DNA from: Irpex lacteus
Lineage: Eukaryota; Basidiomycota; Agaricomycetes; Polyporales; Irpicaceae
NCBI GenBank assembly: GCA_001986395.2
Contig: MQVO02000014.1
Coordinates: 620,001-684,000, forward strand
Length of the DNA: 64,000 nucleotides
Direction of reading: 5' to 3'
The first letter of the stretch is position 1. Every line of letters starts with the position of its first letter. Below the pieces are notes generated by a model that saw only the letters and a list, made by a program, of their open reading frames with translations, searched no databases and was not told the DNA's origin. Below are positions 11,902 through 23,655 of this stretch, one piece after another. The translations under genes and the position numbers were made by a program.

Positions 11902-13586
11902 ATGAATTCCCTGACCTACCTCTCCCGCCAGTTCGATGTCCTCGCAGCCGCACGCACCCCGCCCTCGACGCCCTCAGTCGAGCACGCACAGCTCCTCGCA
12001 GACGATGACAAGACGCCCTTGAAGCGTGTGCAGACCTGGTCCCAGAAGTCGTTCGTCCAGCCCCCACCATCCCCAAGCAATAGTAGCGGCAGCGCTTCCG
12101 CTGCGCCGTGGTCACTAAGACGGTCGTACTCATCGCCTGCGGAAGTGAACCCCGCTGAACCGTCGACCTCCAACGCACCTTCACCATCAACTCCAGCATC
12201 TCCTATACCCTCGGGTTCACGTCCGCCGTCGAGGCGACCCTCGCTCTCCTCGTCAGAGAAGGCGGCTCGTCTGAATCGAGTCGAGAGCATATTCTATCGT
12301 ATATTCTTCGTGCGCGTGCTTATAGCACTGTGGCACTATGTATTGGGGCTCTGGCGATCTGTCAATGCCAAGCTCGCTCCTCCTAATAACCAGGGCTCGC
12401 GATCTGTCGTCGCTCAAGAGCTGAACGACGAAGATGAGAAGGATGAGGGGGTTCAGGGCAAGGATGAGGAGAAGCCTCCAATACAAGTGCACCCTGCGAC
12501 CCCGACGCCTCCGCCATTACCGCTACCGATGTTTAATCTACCAAGCCTTTCTCGAAATAATACGGATCCTGGCGTCGTCTTCACGGACACAAAGTCACCG
12601 TCCTCGGTGGCGGGCCCTGTACCCCTGTTACTGCCACACGTGCTGGTGAGCTGCCGCGGACGACCACTCCACCTGGATCTGCAGTGCGGAAGATGCCATT
12701 GCATTTACCTAAGACCCTCGTTTTGGACCTTGATGAGACACTCATACACTCTACCTCCCGCCCCATGGATTATCGCGCGTCAGGCGGTATTCTCGGCAGC
12801 CTGGGATTCGGTCGGCGCAATAAGGGTGTGGGGCACACAGTGGAGGTGGTATTGGGCGGTCGCAGCACCGTCTATCATGTTTACAAACGGCCGTTCGTGG
12901 ACTACTTCTTGAGGAAGGTGCGTATCCTCCCGACTTCATTTCGGGGTACGCTTCGAGTGGACACGGAGATATGCTGACGCTTTCATGTGAATCTCTCGTC
13001 ACATCTATCCATCTATCTCTCTAGGTATCCACGTGGTATACGCTCGTTATATTTACGGCATCTATGCAAGAGTATGCCGATCCTGTCATTGACTGGTTGG
13101 ACGCAGGCAGAGGTATATTGGGCCGTCGTCTCTTCCGCGAGGTGAGCCCACTCTTGCTTTCATCGATGCGAATTGCAAGTTCGCACAGAATCGCTATCGC
13201 CGAGGTACTGACCGATGGTTCTCGTCGCTTCTATTCTCCTACAGTCGTGCACCCAGTTGCCCAATGGGAACTACACCAAGGACCTATCGATAATCGAACA
13301 GGATCTCTCCCGGGTGTGTCTCGTCGATAACTCACCCATATGTTACAGCATGAACGAGTGTACGTCATCTCCGTCCCTTATTAATCCTCTTTCATGAAAT
13401 CTCGATGCTCATCCCGTCCGTATTATTGCTTTGTCGTGTCTAGCCAACGGCATACCGATAGAAGGCTGGACAAACGACCCACACGACGAGGCGCTGCTTG
13501 ACCTCCTCCCCGTGCTCGACTCGTTGCGGTTCACGAGTGACGTACGCCGCGTGCTCGGTATTCGTGGGTTCGGCTTCATTTCGTGA
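11902..13586 (+). CDS. NEM1: Nem1-type nuclear envelope phosphatase catalytic subunit (FCP1/NIF domain)
   Basis: The N-terminal half is Ser/Pro-rich with a hydrophobic segment ([20 protein letters not shown], near residues 130-150) that fits an ER or nuclear-envelope anchor. The HAD phosphatase domain begins [18 protein letters not shown], with the DxDxT signature, and continues [28 protein letters not shown] and [20 protein letters not shown], a C-terminus typical of Nem1. In yeast Nem1 with Spo7 dephosphorylates the lipin Pah1 to steer phosphatidate into storage lipid. The start [14 protein letters not shown] was chosen because it resembles the family start; the frame is open further upstream. 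The intron before the catalytic block is uncertain (about 12646-12692). Later introns follow FLRK, LFRE and SMNE. The stop is TGA at 13584-13586. Confidence 0.88.
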
Positions 13587-14623
13587 CAACGCGTAAGCCT
13601 GCCTGCCCACTGCCTCGTTCAACCGCAGGTGTGTAGGCGGTTTAGGCGTATCCCGAGTTGTCGCTCGCCTTCCATTCCTTGACTTGACTAACGTCGAAGT
13701 CGTTGTACTTATCATCATCATCAACCCATATTACACACATATCATCCACGGCGCGTCGCGTGTGAGAGATGTCGGCAAGAAATGTGTGCGAAAGCTCAAA
13801 GTTGCGGTGAAGTGTTCACGTGAAGAGAGGCTCACGCCTTACGTTGCATGATTCCGACTCCGCCTCCGTCTCGTGCACAATCCCTCTTTGCTCACGAGTA
13901 CATGCTTGTCCACGCTGCATCGTTGTCAGGCTCATATATATCATATAACCCCCATACTGCACACCCCATCTATCCTCGCCTTGTCGCCACACGGACTTCT
14001 TTCTCGGGCATATCAATATTGTGTTTAACTTTCGCGTAGATACTTAAGCTTTATTCTATACAGTTGGAGAGCTTCTTTATTCTACAGAGTCGTATACTAC
14101 GTACTTACTGTGGTCAAGTAATAAATCAACCCCTTGTCATAGACATCAACAGCTGCAATCTAGAGGTACGAGGTATATAGAGGCTGGACTCAGTATCTGT
14201 ACGACACGATTCACGTAAACCTACGTATACAAGAGTCAGGTTTCACCGATAAAAATTGTGTTCCATCTTCCAAAGATCATAGATATACAAAACGCGTACA
14301 ATTGGTTATTCGAATATTGCGATGTATTAATTACACACTGAGAGAAGACCAAACAAGGAGAAAGAATGGATAAGGGAAACACAACGGGGAATGAACCATA
14401 GGCAATAGTGTAGGTGGGAGCAGGGACTCGGGTTGGCAGGATCATTGTGGGAGGATGAGGAGGTCGGGAGAACGTCGTCTGCCATGTATCACCGGGAGTG
14501 AGTGCCGATTTGCTCGATGACACAAACGTAGATACATTCCAGACACATTCGACCCGGGGAGAGGTAGAAGAGGCGACGGGTATGAAAGCAAGATGAGGAC
14601 ACAGACGAGCGGGGAAGGGCCCA
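13587..14623. other. Convergent 3' region, NEM1 / SNF7
   Basis: About 1 kb between two gene ends. It contains short frames only and nothing recognisable; it presumably holds both 3' UTRs. Confidence 0.6.
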
Positions 14624-15547
14624 TTACATAGCCAGCTCTGCCTGCAGCCGCTTGAGCTCTGCCTCTTCGTCTTCTTCTTCGGCTTGCTTGGATTCTGCGG
14701 AGTGGGGATGGTAAGTATAGGTTATTAGGTGGGTATAGATCGGAGGGGAGGAGCAATGGGGAGACGTACTCTCTTCTACTCTGCTCATGCCTCCTGGATG
14801 ATGTATTGGTACGTGCTCGGCTCCTGCGAGTCGGTCGTTCAGCTCGTCTTGCTCCAAATCTGCCAGCTCCCGCTTGAGTTCGTCCTAAATGTAAATGTTA
14901 GCCACTTTATTTATGAGATACAGAGAGATTAGAACGCACGTCGTCGATTTCCACACCAGCGTACTGAGGAGCTGATATTGCCTCCGACACCTCGTTCGCT
15001 AGTTGTGTCTGTTCTTGGATATCCGCCATCGTCGCGTCCACTTTATCAATAGTACTATCGAGCATATACGTCAGTTTGCACATACTTCACTTCGGATATG
15101 AAAGAGGAAGGACGCACAGCTTGCCATGGATATCCTTGAGTGCACTCGACGCCTTCTTCATCGCCGCCATCGTCTCCGCATTGAAGCTCGCGCTCTCCAG
15201 CGTATTTATCTGCATCTCTAGCTGGAACCGTGTGGCCTGTAGCCTCTCCAGTTCGATCTCCTTCGCCTTCTTCGACTTCAATGCCACGGTCGCAACTGAT
15301 TTCCACGTCCTCGCACATTAGCTCTGCGGAACCATGCAAGAAACAAGTCAGATAGATTTGACTAACCTGCCTTGTTAGAAACAGCATTCGCCTTGGCCTT
15401 CTTCAAATCCTCGTCGATCTTCTTCTGTATGTGTTCCTCCTTCTTCTCGAGCATCTGCAGCTGCTGCCGCAGCGTCACAATAGCATCTCGCGACGATTGT
15501 TTCGCGTCTCGACGGCCACCGAAATAGCTCATAAAGCTGGCCATCAT
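14624..15547 (-). CDS. SNF7: ESCRT-III subunit Snf7/Vps32 (CHMP4-like)
   Basis: The product begins MMASFMSYFGGRRDAKQSS and has the basic first helix, then LRQQLQMLEKKEEHIQKKID, KSKKAKEIELERLQATRFQL and INTLESASFNAETMAAMKKA, all typical of Snf7. The acidic C-terminus includes DDDELKRELADLEQDELNDR and ends with EEAELKRLQAELAM, a MIM1-like helix that recruits Vps4. Snf7 forms the membrane-remodelling filaments of ESCRT-III in endosomal sorting and nuclear envelope repair. About five introns break the frame. Either of the first two Met codons could start the protein; 15547 is the first. The stop is at 14624-14626. Length is about 215-220 residues, normal for the family. Confidence 0.95.
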
Positions 15548-16038
15548 GTCCTATGTTCTCTCTCGTGTGTTCGTAGAGCGTTCGCGTGAGTTAAGACCCA
15601 GAGGGTGAGGATGAGGTCGTCGAGTGCAATGTGGAAGAGAACAGAAAGTGGCTGAGTCGCCTGTTCAGCCTACGCCGCCTCCGAGGTGCAGGGCGTCTAA
15701 TTAGCACTGCGGCGAGTGAGGTCACTCGATGGTCCCGATAAGGAAGGCATACTGTTTACTACCTTTACCGAGTACTCAGGAGGTTCGCGCACAGACGAGG
15801 CCATGGAAGAAGCAGGGACAAGAAGATGAAGCATTATCGTTGTAGTACGTACTCTAGCATCCTGTAAACTATATAATGGAGGTTGGGATGCGTAAGACAA
15901 GAGTTATAAGCGTGGGGCTGTTACAATTTCACCAGTTTGGGTCACTGGTTTTTCTTTTCGTTAGTATCGTCGGAGTCATCACTGCAGGGGTCATTATGTC
16001 AGAAGGGGTATTTCGTAGTTTATGCGAAGGACGATGGC
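15548..16038. other. Intergenic region, SNF7 promoter to LAG1 3' end
   Basis: About 490 bp between the start of SNF7 and the end of LAG1. No coding signal or RNA gene was recognised. Confidence 0.6.
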
Positions 16039-17264
16039 TCACATTTCTTCGTCACTACGGGAGTCCTCTGCCCCTTGCCCGGTGACCACTTTGTATGCCA
16101 CACGACAAACCATCCAGAACCACACCAGTTGTATTATCTATGAACGGTTAGCATGTCAGTGATTATGGACCGAGAATTGAGAAGAAGTAGATGTACCTGA
16201 AGAGAGACCAACATAGCACTGAAACCTGCCAGCACTTCCTCCGTCATAAAACGACCAGTCGGGGGGTCCATACCGGCTCAATGATGCGCTTAGCATCGGT
16301 GTATGCAGATATAATGGCCAACACAAAGAGGAAATGGCGCGTTACTAACCACGAGCCCATGAATAGCACGAAGGTCAGGTCACATAGCGTACTGAAACCC
16401 AAGTAACGCAGCATTTTGGCAAGCTACGAAGCAAACGTGTCAGGTACATTAAGCCATGGTGGTAAGAGGAATATATGTACCGGCAAGAATATGTCGCACA
16501 AGTCCATTAACATCATGATGAGAACACCTATTCGCGTGAAGTTGTAGAAGTAGCTCCCGAGCATAAGGACTACTGTAATGACGTGGTGTGTCATCATCTG
16601 CCAGTGGTCCTTCCTGGGTGCTTCAGCGTTGATGACAAGTATTTGGTGCAGGTAGAAGGCGCTTTGCGTTAAATAGTAGAACTTGAGAGGACCGGCAAGG
16701 GGTATATGGGGATAATTTATCCAGACATCTACAGGGTCTAAAACTCGGGTTGGAACATTTCGGTGCACGTACTGTGGAAAGTTTAAGCTATATCATGAGG
16801 TAATAAGAGACATAGCGGCGTACCAGGCCATAACCCCATTGCAGGGTGTAATATACGACAGGCCATCCCTGCTCCGCGAAACGAATGACGCTTCTCCTGA
16901 CTTGTTTCTGCTCTCTCTTCGTGATTTTCACAGTAGTGAGATCATGCGCAGCATGACCGTTCGTAGCCCCGTTCGCCTTTCCATTCCCGTTTGCATGCTT
17001 CCTTCCCTTCTCCTTGTCCGCCTTCAGCTGGCGCGTTAGATACCATTTTGCGAAAGGTTCGAACACGCCCAGCCTGAACGCGTCTCGAAGTATAGCAAAG
17101 ACAGCAATTATCGACACAATGTACCAGAAGTCCAATGGTCCAACGGCATAGTACTCAGAGTCTGGAAACGAGTCCGGCGCTGCCGGTCTGTCGACAGGAT
17201 ACGAGAGAGTAACGAAGGGAATGAGGAATGAGGGTAGCCATTCGGGGGCCTGTGCAGCGTTCAT
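16039..17264 (-). CDS. LAG1: Ceramide synthase, Lag1/Lac1 type (TLC domain), apparent frameshift
   Basis: The enzyme N-acylates sphingoid bases with fatty acyl-CoA in the ER. The start MNAAQAPEWLPSFLIPF is followed by a membrane segment (WYIVSIIAVFAILRDAF), a basic linker, and the Lag1 motif: MTHHVITVVLMLGSYFYNFT then LIMMLMDLCDIFLPLAKML. The two His are the expected catalytic residues. After RIIEPVWTP the frame ends at a stop, but a shifted frame continues TGRFMTEEVLAGFSAML, LQIIQLVWFWMVCRVAYKVV and GQGAEDSRSDEEM, which fits the family's C-terminus. One extra base in the G6 run at 16261-16266 (plus strand) would restore it. A 35-nt intron could also bridge it but would be unusually short and would remove aligned residues. 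Four exons; the stop of the extended form is at 16039-16041. Confidence 0.88.
16261..16266 (-). other. G6/C6 homopolymer at apparent LAG1 frameshift
   Basis: Six G on the plus strand (C on the coding strand) mark the point where the coding frame of LAG1 must change by one base. Seven would give a continuous conserved C-terminus. Confidence 0.6.
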
Positions 17265-17686
17265 GGTGGAGGTCGAGCGTGTTGTCGCGTCAAACGGTCA
17301 TGAACTGGGGAGAGAAGACGTTGGGGCGGCGACGACCTGTTCGCTGGTAGTCGGACCACGTCGCGTCTTGAGCGTTTCGGTGATAAAATCGAGACTGACG
17401 GCAAGAACTCACGGCGCGTGTTCGACGGGAGTACGGGCGGCGGGGCTGTGGCGGGCGTCGAGGAGGACGTCTTGGACGGCGACCGCGGGTGTCTGCTGGC
17501 AGAGTTGAGACAAAACGCAGAGATATCCGCTCATGCCACGCGTTTTATGAACGTGCTCTAAATCTCTCGTAAATATCCCAGATCAATACATACAGGTCAT
17601 GGGGCCGTGGGAATCCCTCCGACAGCCCGCATTTGGCACGACCAACTTCAAGCTGCTGGTCGCATGCGCCTCCGCCATCGACCACC
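17265..17686. other. Divergent promoter region, LAG1 / U1A-like gene
   Basis: A 422-bp intergenic region shared by two divergent genes. No other feature was recognised. Confidence 0.6.
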
Positions 17687-18673
17687 ATGTCCTCCTCACA
17701 GCCAAACACGACCCTCTACATCAAAAACCTCAACGACAAGGTCCAGAAAGACGAGCTCAGGCTGCAGCTCTTTGGCCTCTTCACCACTTATGGCCGGGTC
17801 ATCGACGTGGTGGCGCTCAAGACGCAAAAGATGAGAGGACAGGCTTTCATCGTCTTCAGTGACTTGGCGGGCGCGACCGCTGCACTCCGTGCGTGCGAAG
17901 GTATCGTCTTCTATGATAAACCGATGGTGCGCGGTCCATCTCATGAACCTTGGTCTTTGGAAGTCGTTGATTCGAACAAGTGATTCGCCCGTCGGTGCAC
18001 GCTACAGCATATCGAGTACGCGAAGTCAAAGTCCTATGCCACGTTGAAACGCGAAGATCCCGACTTTGTACCGCCAACGTCGATTCATGCGCAAAATACT
18101 GCTTCAAGACTTGGGACTGGCGTATTGAATGGCGACGGCAAGAGAAGTCGAGAGGACCGTGCAGATGAGGGTGAGAGGGAAGCAAAGAAAGAGAAGGTCG
18201 ACGACAGCGACGACGACGGAGAGGAGATGGAGATTGACGATGAGGAAGAGGCTGCCGCAAAGGGCAAGAGCTCTGGTAAGTATCAAGGTTGTTCAAAAGG
18301 ACCGGTGTCACTGACGTAAACTATTGCGTTTCAGGCGCTGCCAGTGTACCCACCGCAGTACTACAGAAATCAGCAAGATTGCTATGCACGAACCTACCAC
18401 AGGAGGTCACGAACGATGTGCTATCTGTTCTGTTCCAACAGTACGTCTCTCGGTTAGCCCGCGTGTAAACAAAGACTGACGCCGTCTTCCTGCAGATACC
18501 AGGGCTTCCAAGCCGCCAATGTCACACCCTCACCCACACCCAATGCCGCAGGACAAAAGTGCAAGTTGGCACACGTTTTCTTCGACTCGCCAGACCTCGC
18601 TGCAGTCGCCAAGGAGGCACTGGATGGCTTCACGCTGAAGAAAGGCTGGGTGATGTCGGTGGTTTACATATAG
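17687..18673 (+). CDS. U1 snRNP A / U2B''-type spliceosomal RNA-binding protein
   Basis: The protein starts MSSSQPNTTLYIKNLNDKVQ and has two RRM domains. RRM1 (about residues 9-88) shows RNP2 LYIKNL, the motif YGRVIDVVALKTQKMRGQAF (RNP1) and ends DKPMHIEYAKSKSYAT. A Lys/Asp/Glu-rich linker follows. RRM2 at the C-terminus has RLLCTNLPQEV and KLAHVFFDSPDLAAVAKEAL. This is the domain order of U1A/U2B'' (SNRPA/SNRPB2), which bind snRNA stem-loops in the spliceosome; fungi often carry a single protein for both. Introns lie at about 17927-18006, 18276-18334 and 18440-18495. The stop is TAG at 18671-18673. Whether it is U1A or U2B'' cannot be decided here. Confidence 0.92.
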
Positions 18674-18844
18674 TTGTATATAATTTTTCGTGTTGTGCTT
18701 TTACGCTTGTTCTAATGTGACTGCTTTCGTCCAGCAGAAATTTCATTTGCTACAAAGAGTTTGTTCTCCGAGTCTATGTGCAATGCGGACTACTCTCAAG
18801 GGTACTAAATTACATGAGTATACAAATACAACGGCCTAGACCAT

Positions 18845-20659
18845 CTATGAAAGGTATCGGAAGCCTTTCTCTGTGGCGCCCCTCTTCTCTTCTTCCTCGT
18901 CAAGCTTTCTGTTAAGGCCCTCGAGGTGTAGCTTCATGCCATACAACAGCACAATCGAGAAGCCCGCGCAAGAAGTGGTAATTGCATACGAAAAGCGGTA
19001 CGTGGGTCCCCAAGCCGATGGCCAAACGTATCTGCAAGGACAGATTAACACCCACATAACCCTAACGAGAGGTAGCCGAGAAAAACTTACGACCCAGCGA
19101 TGTTCCCGAGTTGCGAGAACGCGTTCGTGAAAGCGACTGCCACAGCGCGTTTCGCTGGCGGTCTGGGGAACGTATTGCTGACCCATGCGTATAGGCAGAC
19201 GAAGCCTGCGTAGCATTGAGCCATCATGAACAAGGAGACGTATCTAGCGGCAGTGTTCATGGTGGAGAGCGCGATCACGAAGCCGACGATGCCCACGAGG
19301 AAGGGTATGGTGATATGCCAGAAGCGTTCACCAGTCTTGTCGGAGTGTCTAGTGTAATAATCGTGAGCAGATTTGGGCTATTTTCATAAACATGAGTACT
19401 CACCGAGACACAAGATACGCCTCTATAGCTGTCCACGCGAATGGTGGCGCACAGAGCAGAAGCGTGATAGTACGGTTGTACCCCAGAGTCGCAGAAAGCG
19501 TCGGGAAATATGCGTTGAACGACAATGCGATGACCTGTGCCGTCATAGCGAGTGCCATCGCCCACACCCTCCAATCCTTCAACGCCATCCACATCCCCTG
19601 AACCTGCCCCACCTCCGTCTCACCCTCATCGCCTACCCCCGCATCCTCCTCCATCCTCCTCATCGCCAGCCTCCTCTCCACATCCGTCAGCCCTCTCGTC
19701 GTAGCCGGGAAATCCGGAAGTATGAAGATCGCGCATAGGGCGACGAACATCGTCAGCGCGCCCTCGATGTAGAATAGCCACCGCCAGGCTGCGTGTCCGA
19801 GTCTGCCGTCCATGCCGTCGAGGATGCCTGAGGCGAGCAGAGACCCGAAGGCGTTGGAGATGATGTTGCCGCAGTAGAGGATGGCGGTGCGTTGGCCGAG
19901 CTCGTCGCGCTTGTACCATTTGCTGAGGAGGAAGAGGGCACCGGGGAAGAAGGCGGCTTCGAGGAACCCGCAGAAGAAGCGGGTGAGGAGGGCGCCGACG
20001 AAGCTGTTTGTAGGGTGAGTGATAATATTCAGACGGAGGGGGGATTGTCTAGCTCACTTGTTCGTGACACCGGTTAAAACAGATACTGCTCCCCAAAGAA
20101 CCATGCAAAGCGGTAGCTGGAGAGATGGCTTGGCCCATCGGTTGAGTAGCATATTCCTTCGAAGATGCATCAGTTGCTGTACAAGTAGGGTGGAGAAAGA
20201 GACTCACGAGGGTATCTGCATGAGGATATACCCGACGTAGAGGATCGACAGAAGCGTAGGAAATTGTTGCCCCGTGAGGTGCAAGTCATCTTCAAATCCC
20301 CGAAGTCGTGCGGCTCTGTTCGATTCGCTTCTTAGTGCACAACCTTCATTGATCATGATAACACAGCAGTACATACCCTGCATTATTACGATCGACCTAT
20401 GAAGGCACAACTAATGGTGAGTATGAGGACATCCCTCTCAACCGGCTGAAAAACTCACATAGTTGAGAATATAGATCAAGATAAGGATAGACATCCTCAA
20501 GTCAATCTTCCACAACAACCTCCGCTCAAGCCTCTTCCTCGCCTCCGTCCCACCAAATTCAGCGTCAGGATCCACCTCCGCTTGATTCACAACATAATCC
20601 GCTTTCTCCACAGCGCTGCTTCTGCCCACAACCTTCTCTGAGTCGATAGACGAGGGCAT
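18845..20659 (-). CDS. MFS transporter, anion:cation symporter (Dal5/Tna1-like) family, copy 1
   Basis: A multi-pass permease, starting MPSSIDSEKVVGRSS with a hydrophilic N-terminus, then LRMSILILIYILNYVDRNN, AARLRGFEDDLHLTGQQF, LSILYVGYILMQIPSNMLLN and TRFFCGFLEAAFFPGALFLL. The second half shows FNAYFPTLSATLGYNRTITL and AQCYAGFVCLYAWVSNTFPR, ending EKGFRYLS. These are signatures of the allantoate/nicotinate/tartrate permease family, which moves organic anions with protons across the plasma membrane. The substrate cannot be read from sequence. It is the first of three related genes in 10 kb (others at 21347-23285 and 27463-29172). The stop is at 18845-18847. Confidence 0.92.
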
Positions 20660-21346
20660 GGCTATAGATTCCAGCCACTACCAACAAAGTGCGCTGTTTG
20701 CGAGGAGGGTTAGGCTAGAAAGCTGCTGAGGAGAGGGTTTGCGGGGGCGACCGCAAACCTCCCATCTTCTCGTCATGAGACTGGCCTATGTACTCTCTCG
20801 CCTACCTAGCGTCTTCTGTCCGGGAGAACGGAGAATAGAGCGGTCACAAGATCGCTTAAGCTTCATCGGTGTGGAGTCTATACCAGACGGTACTGTGTGG
20901 TTGTCCTGATGTACATTGGGTGGGAAACATGGACTGGGTTTGGTACTACTGTAGTACGGACCGGTACCGATGCGCACGCATTGAGGCGGACGCTTTACTT
21001 GAACTCTGTTGATTGTTGGATGGTAAATCACATTTGAGGCCTGAGGCCTGAGGTCATGAGTCCCCGTTAATCAAGGCTATCATGTCCTTGGCATGATGGA
21101 CAGTAGTAAAAGGACCTGAGAGGAACTGTCGCCTGTTAACATGAAGTAATATTCCGCAATGTTGTGGTGCGTCGCTCTCCGAGGAGTCGTGTTGAATAAA
21201 TAATGTCCATTCCGTCTAGCGTCCGAAGGTGAATGTACAGCAAGTCTAGGTATAAGTATGCCGTGTGCGAACGCGTACCGTATATACTACTCAACAGATC
21301 TTCCAGCATATATCCACTCGCTCCATCCTCCTCCCCTCTGCGTTCA
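20660..21346. other. Intergenic region between MFS copies 1 and 2
   Basis: About 690 bp with the promoter of MFS copy 1 and the 3' flank of copy 2. No further gene was seen. Confidence 0.6.
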
Positions 21347-23285
21347 TCAATGCAAATACCTGAAACCAACCGACGTATCCCCCCGCTCCCTCTCCTCCCT
21401 CAATATCTTCCTGTTCAACGCCTGTAAGCGCAGCCTCAGGAGGTAGCACATGAGGATGGAGCAGCTCGAAGCGACGATGCAGATTGCGAATGATTTGCGG
21501 TAGGTAGGGCCCCATCCGCTCGGCCAGATATATCTGAGTTACGAACAGTGTCAGACGTGATCGTCGAAGAAGATAGAGAAGAAGAAAGGACGCACGAGCC
21601 GCCGATGTTGCCGATTTGCGATACGGAGTTGCAGAAGGCGAGTGCCACGGCCCGTTTGGTGTGTGGGCTTGGGAAGGTGTTGCTCATCCATCCGTAAAAG
21701 ATGGAAAAGCCTGCGTATGTCTGCGCCATGAGGAACCTGCGTCGCCGTACGTCTTAGCTTTATCCCTGGATGGTTGGAGTGGGGAGTACGTACAGTGCGA
21801 AGTATCGCCATCCGACGTTCATGGTCTGTGTGGCTATCGCGAAACCAACGATGCCTACGGCGAAGGGTATTGTGATGTGATAGAATCGTTCTCCGGTCAT
21901 GTCTGAATGGCTATGAGGGTATCAGCCTGGAAGAGCACACCACACTTTGAACGGGGTACTCACCGAGAGTTTAGGAAGGTAAGAACAGCAGAGAGCAAAA
22001 ACGGAGGGGCGCAAAGAAGGAGCGTGATAGTTCGGCTGTACCCCAACGTAGCCGTCAGTGTAGGGAAATACATATTGAAGGTCTGCGCCAGAATCTGCGA
22101 AAGCATAATCCCGGTCAGAATATACATATGCGGGTCCTTCATTGCAGCGACGAATCCAGCCAAGTGCGAGTTCTTCTCATCACTCTCGTCAGACTGGTCT
22201 GAGTCCTCTTCCAATCGCAAGATAGCCAGTCGAATCTCCTTCTGCGTGAGCCATCCCGGATGTGTCGTCTCCGGGAAGTCCGGCAGCACGAAGATCGCCA
22301 GTATAGCCACTACGACTGTCAAGGAGCCTTCGACGAAGAACAGCCACCTCCATGCAGACTGGCCTAGCACGCCTTCCATCGTGTCGAGGATGGCGGACGC
22401 GATGAGTGAGCCGAAGGCGTTGCTGATGATGTTTCCGCAGAAGAGGAGGGCGGTGCGGAAGCCTAGTTCGCTGTGTTTGTACCATTTGCTGATGAGGAAG
22501 AGTGCGCCGGGGAAGAAGGAGGCTTCTACTATGCCGAGGAGGAAGCGGGTGGTGAGGGCTCCGTAGAAGCTGTGTGCGATTCTGTTAGTGTGTGGTGACA
22601 GGTTATACTTTATTGGTCTTTTCACCTTGTGGTGAAGCCTATAAAGGAGTGTCACAGTCAATTTAAATCATAGTTAAACGAAGATGACAGCTTTAAGCTT
22701 GCCTGTAAGAATGGAGAGTAGGCCCCAGACGACCATGCAGACTGGCAGATAAAGTGACGGCTTTCCTATGTGGTTTAGAAACATGTTTCTGTAAGAGTAG
22801 TAAATAGCCAATTCGTAGTCTCATGTATATTCACGTACGAAGGTATCTGCATGGAGATGTATCCGACATATAGTATAGAGAGGATAGATGCGAATTGAGT
22901 GCCTTCTAGGTGAAGGTCTTCTTCGAACCCACGCAGCCGTGCGGCACTATCGTATGTCAGAGAGGGGCTGTAATCAAACATGAACAGTAATAGCTCACGC
23001 AGCGTTGTTTCTGTCGATCTGCGCAAGGCACATGGATATGAGCATTCACTACACGCCTGTTCCGGCTGCGGAACTCACATAATTCAAGATGTATATTAGC
23101 ACCAGTATTGACATTCTCTTGTCCACCTTCCAGAGAAGCTCCCTCTCTATCTGTCTTCTTCCTTCATCTCCTCCCCATTCGTCGCTATCAAGTTCTGGTA
23201 CACCGACTGGTACGTCGACGTCCTGGCTTCCGGAAGCATGCTTGAGTAACGGTGTGTTTACATTCTCATCTATGAACGTGGCCAT
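21347..23285 (-). CDS. MFS transporter, anion:cation symporter (Dal5/Tna1-like) family, copy 2
   Basis: Spliced product starts MATFIDENVNTPLLKHASGS and shares the family blocks with copies 1 and 3: LVLIYILNYIDRNNAAAARL, LHLEGTQFASILSILYVGY, SFFPGALFLISKWYKHSELG, FNMYFPTLTATLGYSRTITL and MAQTYAGFSIFYGWMSNTFP. The C-terminus reads ALNRKILREERERGDTSVGF then RYLH, parallel to the RYLS and RYVS ends of the paralogues. The start is the only ATG in frame in the first exon (reverse of CAT at 23283-23285) and the stop is at 21347-21349. About nine introns. Likely a proton-coupled carboxylate or vitamin-type permease (inference). Confidence 0.9.
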
Positions 23286-23655
23286 GTCAGCATGAAGTGC
23301 CAAGTTTCTCCTTGCCTGTAAATAAAGTCTGGAGTTAGTTTATTGTGTAAATAAGAGAGAGAGTCAAGAGTTGGACAAGATAACAGCGAACGCCATGGCA
23401 GTGGCGAATCACGTACACGGTGACTAGCTCCCCGCAGAGGGCGTCTATTCAATAGATAACCGCAGGCCACCCAATCGAGATACGGCATCATATCTCCGGA
23501 GATTAATCGGCACACGGTGCACGTGACAAACGCGAAAGTGTGATGTTTACGCGTGCAAAGCGTGTTTCAAGCTCCGCTCACTCCACTGAACAGGTTGCTC
23601 CCTTTCTGGCAGCTTTTGTGTTCGCCTAGCCCTAGGTTTGGAACATTTGCACAGG
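23286..23655. other. Divergent promoter region, MFS copy 2 / RING gene
   Basis: A 370-bp region between two divergent starts; nothing else was recognised. Confidence 0.6.

Noticed and set aside
21907..22566. A 219-codon plus-strand frame
   Set aside because: It is the antisense shadow of MFS copy 2, whose membrane motifs are clear on the other strand.
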